From Acidobacteriota bacterium (GTDB taxonomy: Bacteria > Acidobacteriota > Polarisedimenticolia > JAPUIV01): DNA of 19,991 bases. The notes under the pieces are model-generated. The model searched no databases and was not told the DNA's origin. It was given only the letters and a program-made list of their open reading frames with translations. Shown here piece by piece: positions 14,577 through 19,991 of the stretch (positions are counted from its first letter, which is position 1; each line of letters begins with the position of its first letter). The position numbers and the translations under genes were made by a program. Where the stretch lies: the NCBI GenBank assembly GCA_027296665.1, contig JAPUIV010000150.1:1-19991 (forward strand), given 5' to 3'.

Positions 14577-16004
14577 TTGGCCATGAAACCGACCGGAAAA
14601 AGGCTTTCCGCACAGCATGTCTTCTACCGGAACACCCACGCAAAATTACCCGTCATCACGCATGGGAAGGGGATCTACCTGTACGACAACAAGGGGAACC
14701 GGTACCTCGACGGCGCCGGCGGGGCGGCGGTGGTATGTCTGGGACATGGGAACCGCCGGATCATCGAGGCGATGCATGAACAGGCGGGCAAGATCGCATT
14801 CTGCCATCTGTCGGCCTTCAGCAACGAACCGATCCTGGAGCTGTCCAACGAGATCTGCAAACTGACCCCGGAGGGCCAGAACCGCGTCTACTTTACCTCG
14901 GGAGGATCCGAGGGAGTGGAGACCGCCATCAAGCTTGCCCGCGCCTATCACGTGGAACGCGGCCGGCCGCAAAAATTCCGCATCATCTCACGGTCCATTT
15001 CCTACCACGGATCGACGATCGGCGCCCTGTCGATGACCGGTCATCACAAGCGGCGAGCCAAGTATCTGCCCATGCTGATCCCGTTTCCCCGGATCAGCAC
15101 CTGTTATTGCTACCGGTGCCCCTTCCACCTGAGTCCGAAGTCCTGCCATATCGAATGCGCCTGGGACCTGGAACGGGCCATCCTGGCGGATGAGCCGGAG
15201 ACGATCGCGGCCTTCATCGTGGAGCCGGTGATCGGGTCCTCCGCTCCCGCCGTTCAGCCGCCGCCGGAGTACTTCCGGATCATCCGCAAGATCTGCAATA
15301 AACATGATGTCCTCCTGATCGCCGACGAGGTCATGTCGGGGATGGGGAGGACCGGGAAATTCCTGGCGATGCAGCATTACGGCGTGACTCCCGACATGTC
15401 CGTGATCTCGAAGGGGATCAGCAGCGGATACTTCCCGCTCGGGGCGGTCCTGGTCCATCGAGATGTCTTCAAGGTCATCCAACGGTCCCGGACCGGCAAA
15501 TTCATCCACGGCAACACCTTTGCCGGCAATCCACTCGGATGCGCGGTCGGTCTCGAGGTTCTCAAGTATCTGAACGAGGAGAAATTGATCGAGCGGGTGG
15601 AGGTTCTGGGGAAATACTTCTCCACGAAGTTGAAAAAGTTGAAGCGCCACCCCTTTGTGGGGGATATCCGCTGCCTCGGCCTTCTGGCGGGGATCGAGTT
15701 CGTTCGCTCCCGCAAGTCCCGCCGGCCCTTCTTTCCCGACTGGGAGGTAGGCGATCTGGTGGCGCAGCGTTGCCGCGAAAACGGTCTCTACGTCTATCCC
15801 GGTGGGGGATCGATGGATAACGAGGCCGGCGACCACATCCTGCTTGCGCCCCCCTACATCATCCAGGAGAAGGAACTGGACCTTCTCGTCGAGATCCTCG
15901 ACCAGAGCCTGGCGGAGGTAACCCGCGAGCTCGAGATACGCCTGGAAGAGCTGAGGAAGAACCCTCCTGGCAAGGTCCTCCCCATGCCCCGCCGCCGCCG
16001 GTAA
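14577..16004 (+). CDS. Class III PLP-dependent aminotransferase with a cysteine cluster
   Basis: A 475-residue pyridoxal-phosphate aminotransferase of the ornithine/GABA transaminase class, moving an amino group from an omega- or other amino donor to a keto acid. The large domain has YFTSGGSEGVETAIKLAR (about 105-122), ISYHGSTIGALSMTG (141-155), IADEVMSGMGRTGKF with Asp250, and the PLP-binding Lys279 in ISKGISSGYFPLGAV. Between 176 and 194 lies CYCYRCPFHLSPKSCHIEC with five cysteines, a recognisable variation of a Cys-x-x-Cys-P-F segment in some members, possibly metal-binding or redox. Substrate cannot be fixed; the KamA-family gene nearby hints at a beta-amino or diamino acid. TTG 14577 is preferred over ATG 14583 because AGGAG (14564-14568) is then 8 nt away. 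Confidence 0.92.
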   Translation: MAMKPTGKRLSAQHVFYRNTHAKLPVITHGKGIYLYDNKGNRYLDGAGGAAVVCLGHGNRRIIEAMHEQAGKIAFCHLSAFSNEPILELSNEICKLTPEGQNRVYFTSGGSEGVETAIKLARAYHVERGRPQKFRIISRSISYHGSTIGALSMTGHHKRRAKYLPMLIPFPRISTCYCYRCPFHLSPKSCHIECAWDLERAILADEPETIAAFIVEPVIGSSAPAVQPPPEYFRIIRKICNKHDVLLIADEVMSGMGRTGKFLAMQHYGVTPDMSVISKGISSGYFPLGAVLVHRDVFKVIQRSRTGKFIHGNTFAGNPLGCAVGLEVLKYLNEEKLIERVEVLGKYFSTKLKKLKRHPFVGDIRCLGLLAGIEFVRSRKSRRPFFPDWEVGDLVAQRCRENGLYVYPGGGSMDNEAGDHILLAPPYIIQEKELDLLVEILDQSLAEVTRELEIRLEELRKNPPGKVLPMPRRRR

Positions 16005-16033
16005 CCCCCTCTCCTCTTTGCCTGAAAAAACTC

Positions 16034-16062
16034 TTGCGATGGGGAGCGTTTTGGTGTATACT
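16034..16062 (+). promoter_or_regulatory. Promoter of the tetR-type gene
   Basis: TTGCGA (16034-16039) and TATACT (16057-16062) with a 17-bp spacer; transcription start near 16069, about 88 nt before the ATG at 16157. Confidence 0.65.
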
Positions 16063-16075
16063 GACCAAGTAGTCA
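16062..16075 (+). promoter_or_regulatory. Candidate TetR-family operator
   Basis: TGACCAAGTAGTCA is an imperfect palindrome (outer four pairs TGAC/GTCA perfect, one inner A/T pair) lying over the end of the -10 and the start site. This is like the TGACC-N4-GGTCA operators common for TetR repressors. Position suggests autorepression and perhaps control of the following KamA gene. Confidence 0.5.
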
Positions 16076-16156
16076 ACTTCGAATAATCAACCGGTATCGA
16101 CCATATAGACGAAATCACCCGGCCAGGCGCTGGAAAACGGATCTTGAGGTGACGGC

Positions 16157-16813
16157 ATGAACCGGATCGAGAGACGAAGGAGAGAGACCCGGCGGAAGAT
16201 CCTGGACGCGGCCCTGGATCTCTTCTCCCTGAAGGGCCTGAGCCAGACCACCATCGCGGACATCACCGAGCGGGCCGACATCGGCAAGGGCTCCTTTTAT
16301 GAGCACTTTGAGGCCAAGGACGATCTGATCCGCCACCTACTGCGCGACGGGTACGACGATCTTCTCGGGATCATCGAATCGAAGATCTCGACCCTGGAGG
16401 ATCTGCAGAGCCGGGCGGCCGAGGTGCTTCGCGTCCAATGGGTCCACTCCACCCGGGATCGGCGGTTTTTCCGGTTCATTCACCAGGTCCGCGGTCTTCT
16501 CAAACTCAAGGTGGTAGGCGAGGAGAGGGATCTCATCGGCCTGGAGTTCCGCAGGTTCGTCAACCGGTTGATTGACATTCTTCTGGCGCCGGCAGACCGG
16601 GATCGACCGGAGAAACGGCAGGAGATGGTGGTGGTTGCCTGCGCTCTGGCCGGGACCGTATCCGGTTACCTGTCCTACCGGATGGTCCTGGAAGGAGATG
16701 TGCCCGGGGAGGAGGAGTTGCGGATCCTCCAGGATGTCTTGATCCCGGGCCTGCTGAAGGGAAAATTGAAAGGCAAAATCGTAGGGGTGAGGGAAAAACG
16801 GATCGCCTCCTGA
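16157..16813 (+). CDS. TetR/AcrR-family transcriptional regulator
   Basis: A 218-residue repressor-type protein. The N-terminal helix-turn-helix (about 8-62) reads RRKILDAALDLFSLKGLSQT, TIADITERADIGKGSFYEHF, EAKDDLIRHLL, the full TetR DNA-binding signature. The C-terminal ligand/dimer domain (about 70-205) is helical and variable, so the effector is unknown. ATG 16157 is preceded by GAGGTG. The basic tail (KGKLKGKIVGVREKR) is slightly unusual. It stands between the aminotransferase and KamA genes and 36 nt before the latter, so it may control one or both. A palindrome at its own promoter suggests autoregulation. Confidence 0.95.
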   Translation: MNRIERRRRETRRKILDAALDLFSLKGLSQTTIADITERADIGKGSFYEHFEAKDDLIRHLLRDGYDDLLGIIESKISTLEDLQSRAAEVLRVQWVHSTRDRRFFRFIHQVRGLLKLKVVGEERDLIGLEFRRFVNRLIDILLAPADRDRPEKRQEMVVVACALAGTVSGYLSYRMVLEGDVPGEEELRILQDVLIPGLLKGKLKGKIVGVREKRIAS

Positions 16814-16849
16814 GGCCGATCCCGAAAATAATAGAAATCGAGGTTTCCG

Positions 16850-17992
16850 ATGAAAGAAAAGTTGCAATCGAGGGGCCGCTTCGTCCGGAAACTGGATCAA
16901 GTTGGGCAGCTCACCGAGGCGGAAAAGAAGAGCCTGGCCCCCGTCGGCCAGCGGTTCGTTTTCCGCGCCACGCCGTACTACCTGGGCCTGATCGACTGGG
17001 AGGATCCCGGCGATCCGCTCCGCCGGATCGTGATTCCGACCGGGGCGGAGATTGACGAGACCGAGGATGTCCTGGACGCCAGCGACGAGGCCAGCAACAC
17101 CAAGGTTCGGGGACTGCAGCACAAATACCCGCAGACCGCCCTGTTGCTGGTCACCGAGGTCTGCGCCTCCTACTGCAGGTTCTGTTTCCGCAAGCGCCTG
17201 TTCATGGACGACGTCCATGAGACCTCCATGGACATTTCGGAGGGGCTGGAATATATCCGCCGGCATCCCGAGATCAACAATGTCCTGCTGACCGGCGGCG
17301 ACTCCCTGATGTTGAGCACCAGGAGGCTGGGGGAGATCTTCCGTCAGTTGCGGGAGATCGAGCACGTCCGGATCATCCGGCTGGGAACCAAGGTGCCCGC
17401 CTTCGAGCCGTCCCGGATCACCGGGGACGCGGAACTGCTCCGGACGATCGCTAAGTACAGCGAACCGCGGCGGCGGATCTACGTCATGGCGCATTTCAAT
17501 CATCCGCGGGAGCTGACCGATCTCTCCCGGGAGGCTCTCCGGCTCCTCCTGGAGCACGGCGCCATCGTCGTCAACCAGACCCCGCTCCTGGGTGGTGTCA
17601 ACGACGACCCGGACACCATCGCCGAGTTGTTCAACGAGTTGAGTTACATGGGGGTGCCTCCCTATTACCTGTTCCAGTGCCGCCCGACGGAGGGGAACGA
17701 TACCTTCAAGGTGACCCTCGGGACGGGGCTGCGGATCTTCGAGAAGGCCAGGGAAAAGATGAGCGGTCTGGCCAAGCGTGCCCGCTTCTGCATGTCGCAT
17801 GCCTCCGGTAAGGTTGAGATCCTGGCCATCTCGAACGGCCAGATCATTCTCAAATACCACCAGGCCAAGAACCTACTGGACCGCGATCGTCTCATGGTGC
17901 TCCCCCTGAAACCGGACGACTGCTGGCTGGACGACCTGTACCGGCGTGCGGCCGCCTCTCCCGGCCGCGAAGCGGCTGCTCTGCCTTACTGA
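16850..17992 (+). CDS. KamA-family radical SAM, PLP-dependent aminomutase-like protein
   Basis: A 380-residue enzyme of the lysine 2,3-aminomutase family. The radical-SAM cluster motif is Cys105-x3-Cys109-x2-Cys112 (CASYCRFCFRKR), and LLTGGDSL (146-153) and RLGTK/VPAFEPSRI (177-190) are typical of the fold. The PLP lysine is probably Lys321, but in the setting MSHASGKVEI instead of the usual D-A-P-G-G-G-G-K. The Asp293 and Asp330 side chains that hold substrate lysine in the clostridial enzyme correspond here to Arg278 (FQCRPTEG) and about Cys314. I infer an altered substrate, so I do not call it kamA. The C-terminus is short (about 60 residues after Lys321). ATG 16850 follows GAGG. It probably belongs with the TetR gene; the adjacent aminotransferase may use its product. 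Confidence 0.88.
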   Translation: MKEKLQSRGRFVRKLDQVGQLTEAEKKSLAPVGQRFVFRATPYYLGLIDWEDPGDPLRRIVIPTGAEIDETEDVLDASDEASNTKVRGLQHKYPQTALLLVTEVCASYCRFCFRKRLFMDDVHETSMDISEGLEYIRRHPEINNVLLTGGDSLMLSTRRLGEIFRQLREIEHVRIIRLGTKVPAFEPSRITGDAELLRTIAKYSEPRRRIYVMAHFNHPRELTDLSREALRLLLEHGAIVVNQTPLLGGVNDDPDTIAELFNELSYMGVPPYYLFQCRPTEGNDTFKVTLGTGLRIFEKAREKMSGLAKRARFCMSHASGKVEILAISNGQIILKYHQAKNLLDRDRLMVLPLKPDDCWLDDLYRRAAASPGREAAALPY

Positions 17993-18006
17993 TCGGCGGA
18001 GCCTGT

Positions 18007-18861
18007 TTGGATCTACTCATGAAGCCGGCATCTCGGATCGTTCAGGCAGGAGGAATCCTGCTGTTCTGCGCGGTGGCTGCCGGCCACCCCCGTCCCGCCC
18101 TGGCCTTAGAGTTGGGGGCGATCCAGGACGCCGTGATCACCGCCAAGGTGAAGACCGCGATCCTGTTGAACCGGCAGCTCGATTCCTTCCGGATCAATGT
18201 CGAGACCCGGAACGCCGAGGTGACCCTGAAGGGCCTGGTCCCCGATGCCCCCCGCCGGGAGCTCGCGGCCGAGATCGCCCGGACGGTGGAGGGGGTTAAT
18301 GGGGTGGTCAACCGGCTCCGGATCGACCGGGAAGGGGAGGAACCGCCCCCGCCGGAAGATCGGACATTCACCCAGAAGATCCGGGATGCCTCGATTGTTG
18401 CCGCCGTGAAGAGCGCCCTCTTACTGCGCAAGGGGATCCGGACCGACCGGATCGAGGTGCGGAGCCAATGGGGAGTGGTCACACTGGAAGGTACGGTCCG
18501 CAGCGCGGCGGAGAGAAGCCTGGTTGTCGGCATCGCCGCCGATATGTGGGATGTCCGCGCCGTCCGGGATCATCTCGACTTGATCCGGGATCCGGCTTAC
18601 CAGGATGTCCCGGAGGAAGGGGAGTCCCGTCTTTCAGACCTTCTGATCACCTCCCAGGTGCAGACCGCCCTGTTGCTGAGCCGCCGCGTCGAGAATTCCG
18701 GGATCACGGTCCAGACCGAGGGCGGAACAGTCTCCCTGTCGGGCCAGGTCTCCTCCCGGATGGAACTGAAGGAGGCGGTCCGCATCGCCGCAGGAACCTG
18801 GGGGGTCGAAAAGGTCCTGAACCAACTGAAGGTCGTATCCACCCGGAAGGGGGAATTTTGA
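18007..18861 (+). CDS. Exported protein with three BON domains
   Basis: A 284-residue protein with a signal peptide (about 11-33, ILLFCAVAAGHPRPALA). Three repeats of about 75 residues each have the BON pattern: ITAKVKTAIL with VTLKGLV (about 44-110), IVAAVKSALLL with VTLEGTV (about 128-193), and ITSQVQTALLL with VSLSGQV (about 211-280). BON domains bind phospholipid or link periplasmic proteins to the envelope (OsmY, Kon proteins). With no other domain, a periplasmic envelope-stress or membrane-tethering role is likely. TTG 18007 is chosen for GGAG at 17998-18001; ATG 18019 is also possible and keeps the signal. Its TGA overlaps the start of the subtilase gene. Confidence 0.9.
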   Translation: MDLLMKPASRIVQAGGILLFCAVAAGHPRPALALELGAIQDAVITAKVKTAILLNRQLDSFRINVETRNAEVTLKGLVPDAPRRELAAEIARTVEGVNGVVNRLRIDREGEEPPPPEDRTFTQKIRDASIVAAVKSALLLRKGIRTDRIEVRSQWGVVTLEGTVRSAAERSLVVGIAADMWDVRAVRDHLDLIRDPAYQDVPEEGESRLSDLLITSQVQTALLLSRRVENSGITVQTEGGTVSLSGQVSSRMELKEAVRIAAGTWGVEKVLNQLKVVSTRKGEF

Positions 18862-19991
18862 TCGGCGGCGCGCTTTCAACGCTATTATTCCTGTTTTCAA
18901 TCGCCGGACCCATTGCCGCCGCCGGCCCTCTCCCCGAAACTCCCGCCGGAGGGCGATTGGGCGGAGGCCTGGGCCGGATCGTCGCCCTGGTGAAGGCCCG
19001 CGGACCGTTCGATCCATCGGTTCGCGAGCATCTCGAACGGCTGGCCCGGTTCAACCAGGTCGACCTCGATTCCGCCCCTCCCTGGGTACAGGTCCACCTG
19101 CTGTTCGACCGGGAAGACTTGAATCCCCTTCGGGCCGCCGGTGGAGAGATCCACGGCAGGATGGGGGAGGTGGTCAGCGTGCGGGTGCCGGTGGACGCCC
19201 TGGAAGCGCTCGCCCGGGTGCCGGGAGTCCTCAGTGTGCAGCCGGCCCGGCGGTACAACCTTCACATGGATATCAGCCGTCCGGAGATGGGGGCCGAGGC
19301 CGTGACCGATCAGTTCGCCCTTACCGGGGCCGGCACACTGGTCGCCGTGGTCGATACCGGGATCGACATCTTTCACCCCGATTTCCGGAACTCGGATGGA
19401 TCTACCCGCATCGCCGCCATCTGGGATCAGACCGACGGTTCGGGACTCCCGCCGTCCGGCTTCGCATCCGGCACCTTCTATTCCCGCGCGGATATCGATT
19501 TCGCCCTGAGTTTCATGCTGCCGCTGGCAACCGGGGACGGTTTCGGGCACGGCACCCATGTCACCGGCACCGCCGCGGGCAACGGCCGGGGGACGGGGAA
19601 CGGCGAGCCGAACGGCGTCTATGTCGGGATCGCCCACGCGGCCGACATCCTGGTTGTGCGGGTCTTCGACGACCAAGCCTCCTTCTGCGGTTCTTGTGAT
19701 CTGGTCGCCGCCCTCGACTTCATCGACCAGCAGGCGACCGCTCTCGGCAAGCCGGTGGTGGTCAACATGAGCCTCGGCAGCCAGTACGGGCCGCATGACG
19801 GCACCGAGACCGATGATCTCGCCATCAACGCCTTCACCCGGTTGGGCCGGGCCGTGGTGGTTTCGGCCGGGAACTCCGGCAATTCCGGGATCCATACCGA
19901 GGGAGACGCCGTCAACGGCGGCCCCGTCACGGCGCGGAGCTTCTCCATCCCCACCTATACCCCCTCCGGGGGCGACGGCGTCTTCATGAAT
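18858..19991 (+). CDS. Subtilisin-like serine protease (S8 family), 3'-truncated by the window
   Basis: The first 378 residues of a secreted protease. An N-terminal hydrophobic signal (ALSTLLFLFSIAGPIAAA, about 5-22) is followed by an about 130-residue pro-like segment with an inhibitor-I9 flavour (VSVRVPVDALEALARVPGVL, about 106-125). The catalytic domain then begins: Asp166 in VAVVDTGID, His231 in GHGTHVTGTAAG, and oxyanion Asn339 in VSAGNSG. The catalytic serine lies beyond the window. TTG 18858 overlaps the BON gene's TGA as TTGA and follows AAGGGGG, so translation is likely coupled to the BON protein. Cys277 and Cys280 (FCGSC) could form a disulfide. Substrate unknown. Confidence 0.93.
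   Translation, partial: MIGGALSTLLFLFSIAGPIAAAGPLPETPAGGRLGGGLGRIVALVKARGPFDPSVREHLERLARFNQVDLDSAPPWVQVHLLFDREDLNPLRAAGGEIHGRMGEVVSVRVPVDALEALARVPGVLSVQPARRYNLHMDISRPEMGAEAVTDQFALTGAGTLVAVVDTGIDIFHPDFRNSDGSTRIAAIWDQTDGSGLPPSGFASGTFYSRADIDFALSFMLPLATGDGFGHGTHVTGTAAGNGRGTGNGEPNGVYVGIAHAADILVVRVFDDQASFCGSCDLVAALDFIDQQATALGKPVVVNMSLGSQYGPHDGTETDDLAINAFTRLGRAVVVSAGNSGNSGIHTEGDAVNGGPVTARSFSIPTYTPSGGDGVFMN

Noticed and set aside
16337..17860. A 507-codon minus-strand frame across tetR and the KamA-like gene
   Set aside because: It is a shadow of two genes with clear family motifs on the plus strand and shows no domain of its own.

Overview
This is GC-rich bacterial chromosomal DNA with dense, mostly short-spaced genes and several TTG or GTG starts. 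No tRNA, rRNA, CRISPR array, insertion sequence or phage gene was seen. The gene set (a DnaE of the kind I associate with Geobacter relatives, tandem DUF3467, DUF547 and DUF3179 proteins, a KamA-type radical SAM enzyme, and a candidate selenoprotein) suggests a Desulfobacterota/Desulfuromonadota-like organism or another anaerobic or microaerophilic lineage. That placement is an inference.

Layout. Positions 1-1767 hold the 3' part of a DNA polymerase III alpha-type gene (+). It converges on a minus-strand operon at 3971-1811: a small glycine-rich membrane protein, a solitary beta-class DNA methyltransferase, and an exported isoaspartyl peptidase/asparaginase. A near-consensus promoter at 4051-4078 and a structured leader precede a six-gene plus-strand cluster (4238-8511): a zinc-ribbon protein, a LiaF/DUF5668-like membrane protein, a DEDDh exonuclease with a WYL-like C-terminus, a tandem DUF3467 protein, an exported DUF547 protein, and an exported DUF3179 protein. 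Start/stop contacts or short gaps join most of these genes. A 10-12 bp hairpin at 8512-8536 separates the cluster from a convergent Hsp20 gene.

The standout is the DUF3179 gene (7390-8511). Its reading frame is interrupted by a single TGA at 7741, exactly where the family has the first cysteine of its CPLC motif. The TGA is followed by a perfect 9-bp stem with a GTT loop (7756-7776), which matches the bacterial SECIS consensus. I read it as a selenoprotein with Sec118 rather than a pseudogene.

Downstream lie a TraB/TIKI-like lipoprotein gene (9152-10024) and carAB (10085-14475). The CarAB sequences resemble the eukaryotic CAD/CPS1 type more than the E. coli type, and carA appears leaderless. 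Next comes a class III aminotransferase with a cysteine cluster (14577-16004). A TetR regulator follows with its own promoter and a candidate operator. Then come a KamA-family radical SAM enzyme whose lysine-recognition aspartates appear to be replaced, a three-BON-domain exported protein, and the start of a subtilisin-like protease that runs off the window.

How they may work together: the aminotransferase, TetR and KamA genes look like a small regulated amino-acid module of unknown substrate. The BON protein and subtilase overlap and are probably co-translated in the envelope-export context. The 4238-8511 cluster mixes nucleic-acid-type proteins with exported DUF547/DUF3179 proteins, and its common purpose is not evident from sequence alone.
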